Shown: piece after piece, positions 44,599-54,252 of the stretch
Layout of the letters: every line of letters starts with the position of its first letter
How positions within the stretch are numbered: the stretch's first letter is position 1
From: Roseburia sp. 831b
GTDB lineage: Bacteria > Bacillota > Clostridia > Lachnospirales > Lachnospiraceae
Reading direction: 5' to 3'
DNA: 64,000 nt
NCBI RefSeq assembly: GCF_001940165.2
Contig: NZ_CP135162.1
Coordinates: forward strand, 423,501-487,500
Notes under the pieces: generated by a model
Told to the model about the DNA's origin: nothing
Databases searched by the model: none
What the model saw: only the letters and a program-made list of their open reading frames with translations
Made by a program: the position numbers and the translations under genes

Positions 44599-45939
44599 AT
44601 GCAACAGACAAACAGATCAAGACATCGACATATGACATCATTTCAAGTGATTAGTTTAGGGTTTTTATCCGTGATTCTCTTAGGCAGTCTGCTTTTGATG
44701 CTGCCGATTGCTACAAAAAGCGGCCAGTGTACCTCCATTTTGGATGCTTTGTTTACCGCAACTTCTGCGGTTTGTGTGACGGGACTGGTTATTAATGATA
44801 CGGCAACCTACTGGTCTTTATTTGGCCAAGGAGTTATTTTACTGCTGATTCAAATCGGAGGTATGGGAATTATTACGATTGCTATTGCAATTGCTACTGT
44901 TTCCGGACGCAAAATCGGGTTGATGCAGCGAAGTACCATGCAAGAGGCAATTTCGGCTCCAACGGTGGGTGGTATTGTGCGGAGAACACAATTTATTATT
45001 CGGACTACTATTCTTATCGAAATCATTGGTGCAGCTCTTTTAGCCCCTGTTTTTTGCAGGGACTTTGGATTTTGGAAAGGAATATGGTATTCGGTGTTCC
45101 ATTCCATTTCTGCTTTTTGCAATGCAGGATTTGATCTGATCGGTATAAGAAGCCCTTTTTCCTCGTTGACATCTTACTCTGTACAGCCGATTGTAAATCT
45201 TGTGATTATGGTGCTGATTGTTGCAGGAGGTATTGGATTCCTTACCTGGGAGGATATAAAGAATCATAAATGGCATTTCAAAAAATACCGAATGCAAAGC
45301 AAGGTAATTTTTATGGTAACAGGACTATTGATATTCTTACCGGCTCTTTACTTTTTTTGCTTTGAGTTTTCAAATTTGCCTCTTATGGAAAGAGTATGGG
45401 TTTCCGTGTTTCAATCTGTTACACCGAGAACAGCAGGATTTAATACGGCAGATTTGAATTTGCTCAGTGAAGTTGGGCAAATGCTTATCATTATGCTGAT
45501 GCTCATCGGTGGCTCGCCCGGTTCCACTGCAGGTGGTATGAAAACGACAACTCTTGCAGTTCTCGTTTCATCGGCATTATCTGTATTTAGAAAAAAGGAA
45601 CACACTCATTTTTTCGGCAGACAAATTCCAGATGGCACTATCAGAAATGCAGCTACGATTTTTTTGATGTATATCGTTTTATTCCTTCTCGGAGGAATGG
45701 TAATTAGCAGCACAGAAGATATTCCACTTATGACTGCTCTATTTGAGACAGCGTCGGCAATCGGGACGGTAGGGTTATCGCTGGGAATAACTCCTGAGCT
45801 GGGGCTTGTTTCCCATATAATCTTGATTTGCTTGATGTTTTTTGGCAGAGTGGGTGGATTAACCTTGATTTTTGCCACCCTTTCTGAAAAAAAGCCTAAC
45901 GGTTCAAAATATCCTCAGGAAAATATCACAGTAGGTTAA
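44599..45939 (+). CDS. ktrB: Potassium uptake membrane subunit (KtrB/TrkH family)
   Basis: A 446-residue membrane protein with four repeated M1-P-M2 units. The selectivity-filter segments are SAVCVTGLV, SAFCNAGFD, TPRTAGFN and SAIGTVGLS; the intramembrane gate region is GGSPGSTAGGMKTTT. It takes up potassium (often with sodium) together with the RCK subunit encoded 13 bases downstream. It lies where kdpFAB would be expected, between the kdpC remnant and kdpDE. Confidence 0.94.
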   Translation: MQQTNRSRHRHMTSFQVISLGFLSVILLGSLLLMLPIATKSGQCTSILDALFTATSAVCVTGLVINDTATYWSLFGQGVILLLIQIGGMGIITIAIAIATVSGRKIGLMQRSTMQEAISAPTVGGIVRRTQFIIRTTILIEIIGAALLAPVFCRDFGFWKGIWYSVFHSISAFCNAGFDLIGIRSPFSSLTSYSVQPIVNLVIMVLIVAGGIGFLTWEDIKNHKWHFKKYRMQSKVIFMVTGLLIFLPALYFFCFEFSNLPLMERVWVSVFQSVTPRTAGFNTADLNLLSEVGQMLIIMLMLIGGSPGSTAGGMKTTTLAVLVSSALSVFRKKEHTHFFGRQIPDGTIRNAATIFLMYIVLFLLGGMVISSTEDIPLMTALFETASAIGTVGLSLGITPELGLVSHIILICLMFFGRVGGLTLIFATLSEKKPNGSKYPQENITVG

Positions 45940-45952
45940 AGGAGAATGAAAA

Positions 45953-46600
45953 ATGAAATCAATATTACTTATCGGTCTGGGAAGATTCGGACGGCATATT
46001 GCTATAAAATTAGATGAATTGCACCATCAGGTGATGGCGGTAGATAAAGAAGATACCCGAGTTGATGCTGTACTTCCCTTTGTAACCAACGCTCAGATTG
46101 GGGATGCGACTAATGAGGATTTTTTAAGTTCGCTTGGTGTTGGAAATTTTGATGTTTGTATTGTGGCAATCGGAGATAACTTTCAGAATTCATTGGAAGT
46201 AACGTCCCTTTTGAAGGAACTCGGTGCAAGAATGGTGGTGTCTCGTGCCGCTCGTGATGTTCATGCAAAATTTCTTTTACGAAACGGCGCAGATGAAATT
46301 GTTTATCCCGAAAGGCAGCTTGCCGATTGGGTTGCAATCCGTTATAGCGCGGATCATATTCTCGATTACATAGAACTAGATGAAGAACATGCAATCTTTG
46401 AAATATCTATACCGGGAGAATGGATAGGAAAAACAATCGGTCAGTTGGATATACGAAAAAAATATAACATCAATATTATGGCACTAAAAACAAATGATAT
46501 TATGAATTTGGAAATAAGTTCCGATACGCAGTTGTTAAAGGGTAGTACCATGCTTGTTCTCGGGGAGACAAAACATATTCAAAAATGTTTTCATATTTAA
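45953..46600 (+). CDS. ktrA: Potassium channel regulatory subunit (KtrA/TrkA, RCK)
   Basis: A 215-residue cytoplasmic protein with an RCK_N Rossmann domain (nucleotide motif GLGRFGRHIA; acidic residue in AVDKED; GDATNEDFL) and an RCK_C domain (about 135-215). It forms an octameric ring that gates KtrB in response to ATP/ADP and, in many Firmicutes, cyclic di-AMP. Its gene follows ktrB closely and precedes the small membrane protein by 21 bases. Confidence 0.94.
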   Translation: MKSILLIGLGRFGRHIAIKLDELHHQVMAVDKEDTRVDAVLPFVTNAQIGDATNEDFLSSLGVGNFDVCIVAIGDNFQNSLEVTSLLKELGARMVVSRAARDVHAKFLLRNGADEIVYPERQLADWVAIRYSADHILDYIELDEEHAIFEISIPGEWIGKTIGQLDIRKKYNINIMALKTNDIMNLEISSDTQLLKGSTMLVLGETKHIQKCFHI

Positions 46601-46621
46601 TTTTTGAAAGAAGTTGGTGAT

Positions 46622-47164
46622 ATGAAAGACTTTGTTCTACTTATAGTAGTATTGGCAGCATTTATTTATGGTTATTTTCTTATGGGAAAACTGGATAAAT
46701 TGCTCGAGGAAAATCAATCCCAAAAACTTATTTCAGGTTCTAAGATTAGAATTGGATTTGAAACACCTGCAATCATAGATTCTATTGCAGAACTATTAGA
46801 ACAATTTTCAAGCGAATACCCAGACTATGAGCTGAACCTGTTCTATGGTTCTGTAGGTGAAATAATAAATGGGCTAGTAAATAATAAACTTGATTTTGGC
46901 TTTATCATAGAGGACTCTAACGATATTTTGAAAGATGAGTATTGTTCCTTATCCCTTCAAATAAAGCAAAATGTCATTACGCCAGGCTCTATAGACATTG
47001 CGGTACATCCAATCAACACGATTGAGAAACCAGTGAGAGTGATATGGAAAAATGACATTAATTGTATGAAGGGTGTATTTGTAGAAAAATTGCATGATTT
47101 TTCGAAGCGTTTTCTGTTTTCGGCTACATGCCCGAATGGAAAAAAAGAAGAAAAGGTGGTATAA
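46622..47164 (+). CDS. Membrane-anchored LysR-effector-like protein in the K+ locus
   Basis: A 180-residue protein. Residues about 3-22 form one transmembrane helix (DFVLLIVVLAAFIYGYFLMG). The rest resembles the effector-binding domain of LysR-type regulators (RIGFETPAIIDSIAELLEQFSSEYPDYELNL, then GLVNNKLDFGFIIE), but there is no HTH. The ATG at 46622 is preferred over TTG 46604. Located between ktrA and kdpD, it may sense a ligand at the membrane and signal to KdpD or KtrAB. I know of no defined function. Confidence 0.7.
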   Translation: MKDFVLLIVVLAAFIYGYFLMGKLDKLLEENQSQKLISGSKIRIGFETPAIIDSIAELLEQFSSEYPDYELNLFYGSVGEIINGLVNNKLDFGFIIEDSNDILKDEYCSLSLQIKQNVITPGSIDIAVHPINTIEKPVRVIWKNDINCMKGVFVEKLHDFSKRFLFSATCPNGKKEEKVV

Positions 47165-47253
47165 TTTTTATGCAATTTTAATGTCAGTACTAAAATGCTT
47201 TTTTGAAATTTACTTATTTTTTATATATTGTTTTTGTACAGGGAGGTGACCGT

Positions 47254-49953
47254 ATGGGCGAAAGCAGACAAAATCCGGAACAGTTGCTAAAGTCAATCCA
47301 AACCGATGAAGAAAACCGGAATAAAGGGCATTTGAAAATCTTTTTCGGATATGCGGCTGGTGTGGGTAAAACCTACGCCATGTTAGAAGCAGCTCATATG
47401 GCAAAACAGCAGGGAATTGACGTGATAGCCGGTTATATAGAACCACACGCACGCCCCAAAACAGCAGCTCTTTTGAATGGCTTGGAAGTTCTTCCTACAA
47501 GAGAAGTTCTCTATAATGGTATGATACTGAACGAATTCGACATTGACATGGCGCTGAAAAGAAAACCACAGCTTATCCTTGTAGATGAACTTGCTCATAC
47601 AAATGCAGAAGGATGCCGGCATGCAAAACGGTATCAGGACATTAAGGAACTTTTGAATGCAGGGATCGATGTCTATACGACTGTCAATGTTCAGCATATT
47701 GAAAGTCTTTGTGATACAGTTGCATCCATTACGGAAATTGTTGTACGGGAACGCATCCCTGATTCCTTGTTTGATAATGCAGACCAGGTTGAATTAATGG
47801 ATATTGAGCCACAGGATTTAATTGACCGTTTGAATACAGGAAATGTATACAGACAGACACAGGCAAAACAGGCGATAGAAAATTTTTTTACAATAGAAAA
47901 TTTGACAGCTCTTCGGGAGATTGCACTGCGGCGATGTGCGGATCGGGTGAGTATCCTCACAGAAAATGCCCGCATTAAAAATCATGGAGATTATCATACA
48001 GACGAACATATTCTTGTTTGTCTATCTTCTTCTCCATCTAATGCGAAAATTATCCGTACTGCCGCAAGAATGGCTTCTGCTTTCAAAGGAAAGTTTACGG
48101 CTCTGTTTGTAGAAACACCTGATTTTTCGGTGATGAGCGAGGAAAATGTAAAACGCCTGCGTTCAAATATTCGTCTTGCTGAGCAGCTTGGGGCAAAAAT
48201 TGAAACAGTTTACGGAGAAGATATTCCGTTTCAGATTGCGGAATTTGCCCGTTTGTCCGGTGCGTCAAAGATTGTGATCGGGCGAAGTTCTGCTACAAAA
48301 CGGCATTTGCTCAGCAAACCGCCCCTGACAGAAAAACTGATTGATTATGCCCCTAACCTGGATGTGCATATTATTCCGGATACGATTTCTAATGTGGCAG
48401 TGTATCAGTTAGGAGGGAGCAGGAAAAAGAACCATATCGTCTTCTCTGCCACTGATACATTAAAATCTACTGCGATTCTGATTTTATCCAGTTTAGTCGG
48501 AATGATTTTCCAGAATCTTGGATTTGACGAAGCAAATATCATTACTGTTTTTGTTTTAGGTGTTCTTGTCACTGCTGTCAGCACGAAACATCAGGTATAC
48601 AGTCTAATTTCCTCAATTGTAAGTGTTTTGATTTTTAATTTTCTGTTTACGGACCCCCAATTTACCTTGCAGGCGTATGATCAGGGTTATCCTGTTACCT
48701 TTATTATCATGTTTTTGGCGGCATTTTTAACCGGTTCTCTTGCTATACGGATTAAAAACCAGGCAAAACAGGCAGCACAATCTGCTTACCGTACCAAAGT
48801 GTTATTTGATACAAACCAGTTATTGCAACAGGCAAAAGATAAAAATGCAATTGTATCCACAACTTCAAATCAGCTCATTAAACTCTTGGGAAAAGATATC
48901 GTTTTTTATTTGGCTGATGGAGAAGTGTTGGATACGCCACATATTTTTTCTGTAACTGAGGAAAACATGGAATCGTGTATTTCCGAAAATGAAAAGAACG
49001 TTGCCAGTTGGGTATTGAAAAACAATAAACGTGCCGGAGCCACAACAGGAACGCTTTCCAATGCAAAATGCCTGTATCTTGCTGTTCGCAGCAACAGTAT
49101 GGTATATGGAGTTGTTGGAATTGTGATGGGGGAAATACCGCTTGATCCATTTGAAAACAGTATTCTACTGTCCATTCTCGGAGAATGTGCCCTGGCTTTG
49201 GAAAATGAGAAAAATGCCCGTGAGAAACAGGAGGCGGCTGTCCTTGCAAAAAATGAACAGTTGCGAGCGAACCTGTTGCGTGCTATTTCACATGATTTGA
49301 GGACACCGCTGACATCCATTTCCGGTAATGCCAGCAACCTTTTATCCAACGGAGATTCCTTTGATAATGATACAAAAAAGCAGCTATACATGGATATTTA
49401 TGATGATTCCATGTGGCTGATTAACCTTGTAGAAAACTTGCTGGCTGTAACCCGGATTGAAGAAGGACGGTTGAATCTCCATATAACGGAAGATTTGATG
49501 GATGACGTGATCACAGAAGCGTTACATCATATTAACCGAAAGAGTGAAGAACATCATATTTCCGTTGAAAGCAAAGAAGAATTTCTTCTTGCAAAAATGG
49601 ATGCAAAGCTTATTGTTCAGGTAATCATCAATATTGTTGATAATGCTATCAAATATACACCTAAAAACTCTCATATTGTTATTCGGACAGAAAAGCGGGG
49701 AAAACAAGCAATCGTATCTATATCGGATGACGGAAACGGAATTGCTGACGAAATAAAGCCACGGATATTCGACATGTTCTATAGCGGTGCAAATCAAATT
49801 GCAGACAGCCGCCGAAGTTTAGGACTCGGATTATCTTTGTGCAAGTCTATTATTAACGCCCACGGCGGAGAACTTACTGTTTCAGATAATCTGCCGCACG
49901 GAACAGTATTTACATTTACATTACCGGCAGGGGAGGTCAAAGTATATGAATAA
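47254..49953 (+). CDS. kdpD: Sensor histidine kinase KdpD
   Basis: An 899-residue sensor of potassium limitation. The N-terminal KdpD domain has Walker A GYAAGVGKT and Walker B-like LILVDELAHTNAEG; a USP-like domain follows (about 245-370). Four membrane helices lie at about 395-500, then a GAF-like region, the HisKA box (AISHDLRTPLTSISG) and the HATPase (VDNAIKYTPKN, DDGNGIAD, GLGLSLCK). The start is ATG 47254, behind GGAGGTGA. It overlaps kdpE by 8 bases. As kdpFAB is missing, it presumably now controls ktrAB. Confidence 0.94.
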   Translation: MGESRQNPEQLLKSIQTDEENRNKGHLKIFFGYAAGVGKTYAMLEAAHMAKQQGIDVIAGYIEPHARPKTAALLNGLEVLPTREVLYNGMILNEFDIDMALKRKPQLILVDELAHTNAEGCRHAKRYQDIKELLNAGIDVYTTVNVQHIESLCDTVASITEIVVRERIPDSLFDNADQVELMDIEPQDLIDRLNTGNVYRQTQAKQAIENFFTIENLTALREIALRRCADRVSILTENARIKNHGDYHTDEHILVCLSSSPSNAKIIRTAARMASAFKGKFTALFVETPDFSVMSEENVKRLRSNIRLAEQLGAKIETVYGEDIPFQIAEFARLSGASKIVIGRSSATKRHLLSKPPLTEKLIDYAPNLDVHIIPDTISNVAVYQLGGSRKKNHIVFSATDTLKSTAILILSSLVGMIFQNLGFDEANIITVFVLGVLVTAVSTKHQVYSLISSIVSVLIFNFLFTDPQFTLQAYDQGYPVTFIIMFLAAFLTGSLAIRIKNQAKQAAQSAYRTKVLFDTNQLLQQAKDKNAIVSTTSNQLIKLLGKDIVFYLADGEVLDTPHIFSVTEENMESCISENEKNVASWVLKNNKRAGATTGTLSNAKCLYLAVRSNSMVYGVVGIVMGEIPLDPFENSILLSILGECALALENEKNAREKQEAAVLAKNEQLRANLLRAISHDLRTPLTSISGNASNLLSNGDSFDNDTKKQLYMDIYDDSMWLINLVENLLAVTRIEEGRLNLHITEDLMDDVITEALHHINRKSEEHHISVESKEEFLLAKMDAKLIVQVIINIVDNAIKYTPKNSHIVIRTEKRGKQAIVSISDDGNGIADEIKPRIFDMFYSGANQIADSRRSLGLGLSLCKSIINAHGGELTVSDNLPHGTVFTFTLPAGEVKVYE

Positions 49954-50647
49954 GTCACTAATATTAGTTGTAGAAGATGACACATCTGTCAGAAATTTAA
50001 TTACAACAACCTTAAAAACGCACGAATACCGATATCTGACGGCATCCGATGGTCAATCGGCAATTTTAGAAACATCTTCACACAATCCTGACATTGTTTT
50101 ACTTGATTTAGGACTTCCTGATATAGACGGTGTTGAGATTATTAAAAAAATCCGTACTTGGTCAAACATGCCAATTATCGTAATCAGTGCTCGCAGTGAA
50201 GATACCGATAAAATTGATGCGTTGGATGCTGGCGCAGATGATTATTTAACAAAGCCATTTTCTGTTGAGGAACTGCTTGCCAGACTACGAGTCACGCAAA
50301 GAAGGTTATCGATGATGCAAAAAGTATCCCCTGCCGAAGCGGTTGTTTTTGTAAACGGAAAACTTCGTGTAGATTATGCTGCAGGTTGTGCTTATTTGAA
50401 TGAAGAAGAGTTGCATTTAACACCTATTGAATATAAGTTGCTTTGCCTGTTGACAAGAAATATAGGAAAAGTTCTGACCCATACTTTCCTTACGCAAAGC
50501 ATTTGGGGAAGTAGTTGGGATAATGATATTGCTTCCCTTCGTGTGTTTATGGCAACACTTCGTAAAAAAATCGAGAAAGAACCGAACTCTCCACAATATA
50601 TCCAAACACACATTGGCGTGGGGTATCGGATGCTGAAAGTTGATTGA
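49946..50647 (+). CDS. kdpE: Response regulator KdpE
   Basis: A 233-residue OmpR-type regulator: receiver domain with phosphoacceptor Asp54 (VLLDLGLPD), the acidic pair EDD near the start and the conserved lysine in DYLTKPFSVEELLAR. A winged-helix DNA-binding domain follows (LTPIEYKLLCLLTRNIGKVLTH, IQTHIGVGYRM). It is translationally coupled to kdpD. Targets are likely to be in the ktr region, since the kdp pump genes are gone. Confidence 0.95.
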   Translation: MNKSLILVVEDDTSVRNLITTTLKTHEYRYLTASDGQSAILETSSHNPDIVLLDLGLPDIDGVEIIKKIRTWSNMPIIVISARSEDTDKIDALDAGADDYLTKPFSVEELLARLRVTQRRLSMMQKVSPAEAVVFVNGKLRVDYAAGCAYLNEEELHLTPIEYKLLCLLTRNIGKVLTHTFLTQSIWGSSWDNDIASLRVFMATLRKKIEKEPNSPQYIQTHIGVGYRMLKVD

Positions 50648-50847
50648 ACTTCACAACACCATAGTTAAAGTTGGAATATAATCTAATAGGTAAAATTTAA
50701 TAGAATAACACGTAAAAAAGCACTGAAAATCGTTTGCTGATCAGGAAGACGTGTTCTTTATAACGTGGATAAGATAAAAAAAATATCTTGATGCAATGGC
50801 AGTGTAATGAAAGATGAGAGGATAAAATACAACAACTTTCCTTCGGT

Positions 50848-51973
50848 ATGAAAAGTAAAAAGGGAAAAATATTCCTGTAAAACAGGTGAATACCAGCGTC
50901 CGGATGGACGTTATGAGTATCGCTACAAGGATGAACTTACCGGAAAGCGCAATTCGGTTTATGCAGCTGATCTGATGAGTCTGCGAGAAATGGAAAAGAA
51001 GATCAAGGAAAGAACGAAAAAGAATTATATCCGTATGTGGGACTACCGGATACGAAATACTTTGGGAAACATTCGTGTTGTGGATTTTAAGACATCTCAC
51101 GTAAGGACGTTCTTTTCAGCATTGTCAGATGAAGGACTGGCACACAGCACGATCAAAGGTCTTTATGGTTTATTGAATCCCAGTTTTGAACTGGCAGTGG
51201 AAGACGGGATTATCCGTAAGAATCCGGTAACTGGAACTCTTGGAGATTATGGGGCTCCGGCAAAAGAGAAAGAAGCACTGACACTGGAACAGCAGGAAAA
51301 ACTTTTGAAATTTGTTGAACAGAGTAATGTGTATAAGCCTCATCTTCCAATGATGTAGGTTATGTTTGGGGCTTGTCTGAGAGTGAGTGAGACCATTGGA
51401 TTAACCTGGTCAGATGTGGATATGAAGAACCGGGAGATTCATGTAGGTGGACAGCTTGTGCATTATGAAGGTGATGAAGGATATTGTTTCCATGATTCAG
51501 AAACTAAAACGGATGCAGGAATCAGAGATTTTCCTATGACACAGATGGTATATGATGCGTTCCGTAAACAGAGAGAGCTGAACCTGAGCTTGGTTTACAG
51601 AGTAATGTGGAGATTGGTGGACGCAGTGGATTCATCTTCAATACAAAGCAAGGACGTCCGATTATGCCGGCGGGAGCGAACAGCTTTCTGAAAAACATTG
51701 TTAATGCCTATAATTAAGAAAGAAAGCAAACTGGCAGAAGAAGAGAAGCGAGAGCCGGAGCTGATGCCTCCTATTTCATCGCATACCCTTCGTCATACGG
51801 GATGTACCAGATTGGGTGAGAACAATGTCAATCCCAAAGTTATGCAGTATGTGATGGACCATTCAGATGCACAGATCACAATGAATGTCTACAATCATAT
51901 TGCAGAGAAGTCTCATGTGGAGAACGAGATGTCTAAAATGAATCTGCCAGAAACCGTACCTGCTGTGGTATAA
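50848..51973 (+). pseudogene. Tyrosine integrase (Tn916-type), decayed
   Basis: The pieces reconstruct an integrase: an arm-binding N-terminus (YQRPDGRYEYRYKDELTGKRNSVYAADL), a core-binding domain, and the catalytic domain with LRVSE (first Arg), SHTLRHTGCTRL (His-x-x-Arg) and MDHSDAQITMNVYNH (His and Tyr). It has a frameshift near 50860, an in-frame TAG at 51356-51358 and two offsetting frameshifts near 51585 and 51715. It cannot be active. With the ParM/ParR relics 8 kb upstream, it brackets the potassium genes. Bases 50648-50847 hold no intact gene. Confidence 0.85.
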
Positions 51974-51988
51974 ACCATAAGTCGTTGC

Positions 51989-52052
51989 TGTAAAATGTGG
52001 TAAGAAAATCAGACGAATATATTTTTCCAAGAATTTGTCGTAAAAATGTGGT
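51989..52052 (+). repeat. Direct repeats beyond the integrase relic (possible arm-type sites)
   Basis: TGTAAAATGTGGT (51989-52001) and CGTAAAAATGTGGT (52039-52052) are near-identical repeats just outside the integrase gene, where arm-binding sites of Tn916-type integrases lie. The rest of the 371-base gap to 52344 holds the CIRCE promoter and an hsp20 leader. Confidence 0.4.
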
Positions 52053-52139
52053 CAAATCAAGAAAATCGAGTGCGAAAGCAAGTGAAAAATCCCTGTGAAG
52101 TCTGCAAAATCAAGGCTTCACAAAATCTTCACAAAATAA

Positions 52140-52182
52140 TTAGCACTCACCTCTTGACAGTGCTAATAACTGGTGCTATAAC
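52140..52182 (+). promoter_or_regulatory. CIRCE element overlapping the hsp20 promoter
   Basis: TTAGCACTC-N9-CAGTGCTAA (52140-52166) matches the HrcA operator TTAGCACTC-N9-GAGTGCTAA with one mismatch. The -35 TTGACA (52154-52159) lies inside it and the -10 TATAAC (52177-52182) is 17 bases on, so HrcA would block polymerase. Confidence 0.9.
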
Positions 52183-52344
52183 ATAGTTAGAACAAAGGAA
52201 GGGAACAAAAAGAGGATAAGAAATCCAAGAGGCTTCTGGAAAAAGTCCTATGAGTTCTTGAAACATCCCGGTTCCAAAGAAACAAGGTAAACAAGCATGA
52301 GAGATTTGCAGAGCGCAAATCGTAAAGAAAAGGAGAGATGACTT

Positions 52345-52809
52345 ATGTTAATGCCTAGTATTTTTGGAGAAAACTTATTTGATGATTGGTTTCATGATTT
52401 CCCATTCTATGATGACAGGGATATGCGTAAAGCAGAAAAGAAGCTGTACGGCGGAAGAGCTGCAAACGTTATGAAGACAGATGTCAAAGAGATGGACAAT
52501 GGTTACGAAGTAATGATTGATCTTCCAGGATTTAAGAAAGACGAAGTAAAGGCATCCTTGCAGGACGGCTACCTGACCATCAGTGCAGCAAAAGGTCTTG
52601 ATCAGGATGAAAAAGATAAGAAATCTGGAAAATATATCAGGAAAGAGCGTTACGCCGGTGCATGTGAGCGAAGCTTCTATGTTGGCGACGCTGTTACGCA
52701 GGATGAAATCAAAGGTGAGTTCAAGCATGGTATCTTGAAGCTCTTTGTTCCAAAGAAGGAAGAGAAACCTGCAGTAGAAAATAAAAATTACATTGCAATT
52801 GAAGGATAA
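52345..52809 (+). CDS. Hsp20 small heat-shock chaperone
   Basis: A 154-residue small heat-shock protein. Residues about 42-140 form the alpha-crystallin domain (MKTDVKEMDNGYEVMIDLPGFKK, then RKERYAGACERSFYVG and HGILKLFVPKKE, the last close to the conserved A-x-x-x-n-G-v-L pattern). It holds unfolding proteins without ATP during stress. A CIRCE operator controls its promoter, so it is an HrcA-regulated heat-shock gene. It is monocistronic and followed by a terminator. Confidence 0.94.
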   Translation: MLMPSIFGENLFDDWFHDFPFYDDRDMRKAEKKLYGGRAANVMKTDVKEMDNGYEVMIDLPGFKKDEVKASLQDGYLTISAAKGLDQDEKDKKSGKYIRKERYAGACERSFYVGDAVTQDEIKGEFKHGILKLFVPKKEEKPAVENKNYIAIEG

Positions 52810-52823
52810 TTGTAATACCCATG

Positions 52824-52851
52824 GGGCTGTCGCATTGCGGCAGCCCTTTTT
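52824..52851 (+). terminator. Terminator of hsp20
   Basis: GGGCTGTCGC (52824-52833) pairs with GCGGCAGCCC (52837-52846), followed by TTTTT. Confidence 0.9.
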
Positions 52852-52892
52852 CTATGGTAGTATGTTAGAAGTAAAACATGGGAGGAAGAGTT

Positions 52893-54059
52893 TTGAAAAG
52901 AAAGATACGAAAGAGAAAAATAGTGGGAAGTCTGGCATTAACCATATTGTTAGCAACACAGTTTCTAGCATGCAAAACACCGGCAGAGAGCGAAACGGCA
53001 GCGAAGGAAAGTGTGACGGAAGTGGAAGCAGCAAGTGAGACAAAAGAGGATGCAGGCATTAACCTGGAACATAAAACAGGGGAGAAAGCTCCGGAAATTT
53101 CTTATGTGACGATTTCGATGGCGGGAGACTGTACACTTGGCAATACACAGCTTCAAGGGTATGCGGGAACTTTTAATGAGATGTACGATCAAAAAGGTCC
53201 AGCATACTTTTTCCAGAATGTAAGAGACATTTTTGAGGCAGACGATATGACAATCGTGAATTTCGAGGGAGTGCTGACCGAATCGGATGATAAGGTTGAA
53301 AAAGCCTATAATTTAAAAGGAAAACCAGAGTACAATCAGATTCTGGTTGATGCCGATATCGAGGCGGCAAGCCTTGGAAACAATCACCGGATTGATTATG
53401 GAAAACAAGGAATGATAGATACCCAGGCGGCGTTAGATGAAATCGGACTAACCTATGCATACGATGATGTGACCGATATTTATGAGACAAAGGATGGAAT
53501 CAAGATTGGAATCGTGTCCGTGGATGAAGTTTATGATGGCACAAAGGTAGAAACGTATCTGCAGGATGGAATTGCCCGGTTAAAAGAGGAAGGTGCCAAC
53601 ATTATTTTAGCGTGCTGCCACTGGGGCATTGAGCATGTGTACTATCCGGAAAGTTATCAGACAGAACTTGGTCAGAAGTGCATTGACTGGGGAGCAGATT
53701 TTGTGATTGGATGCCACCCGCACGTGTTGCAGGGAATCGACAATTATCATGGAAAATATATGCTATATAGCTTAGGTAATTTTTGCTTTGGTGGAAATCG
53801 CAACCCACAGGATAAGGATACGATGATTGCGCAGGTAACTTTTCAGTTAGAGGACGGAGTTACAAGGGGAGAGGCGAGATTGCAGGTCATTCCGTGTACC
53901 CTAAGCTCAGTCACAAGTCGAAATGACTTTTGCCCGACACCAGCCCAGGGAGAAAAAAGAGAGAGCATCATTGAAAACTTAAATACTTACAGCCAGAGTT
54001 TTGGTGTTTCCATTGATCAGGATGGATGGGTGAGCCATGACTCCAAAGAGGAACAGTGA
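52893..54059 (+). CDS. CapA-family metallophosphatase-like lipoprotein
   Basis: A 388-residue lipoprotein: basic start, hydrophobic stretch and a lipobox-like LACKT, then a Ser/Glu-rich linker to about residue 60. The main domain is CapA-like (poly-gamma-glutamate synthesis family) with metal-site segments SMAGDCTLGN, NFEGVLT, SLGNNHRIDYG, CCHWGIEH and GCHPHVLQG. I chose the TTG at 52893 because GGGAGG (52880-52885) is 7 bases upstream and the ATG at 52878 contains it. Related proteins act at the cell surface in capsule metabolism. No cap genes are nearby, so the substrate is uncertain. Confidence 0.88.
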   Translation: MKRKIRKRKIVGSLALTILLATQFLACKTPAESETAAKESVTEVEAASETKEDAGINLEHKTGEKAPEISYVTISMAGDCTLGNTQLQGYAGTFNEMYDQKGPAYFFQNVRDIFEADDMTIVNFEGVLTESDDKVEKAYNLKGKPEYNQILVDADIEAASLGNNHRIDYGKQGMIDTQAALDEIGLTYAYDDVTDIYETKDGIKIGIVSVDEVYDGTKVETYLQDGIARLKEEGANIILACCHWGIEHVYYPESYQTELGQKCIDWGADFVIGCHPHVLQGIDNYHGKYMLYSLGNFCFGGNRNPQDKDTMIAQVTFQLEDGVTRGEARLQVIPCTLSSVTSRNDFCPTPAQGEKRESIIENLNTYSQSFGVSIDQDGWVSHDSKEEQ

Positions 54060-54148
54060 GAATTTTTATCCGAAAATAGTTATTAGAATAACAGAATTTA
54101 GCGAGATAATATATAAGATAACCTAATAAGTAACATTACAATATATAA

Positions 54149-54178
54149 TTGGAAAAATCCGCTATTTAAAGCTATACT
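54149..54178 (+). promoter_or_regulatory. Promoter of the purMND unit
   Basis: A -35 TTGGAA (54149-54154) and -10 TATACT (54173-54178) are separated by 18 bases. No purine riboswitch is seen in the leader. Confidence 0.6.
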
Positions 54179-54252
54179 ATACAGGTAGTAAAAATGTGTC
54201 AAACCGCTTTTTACAAGAAACGTTAAGAGGCTATAAACAGGAGGAAAAATAA

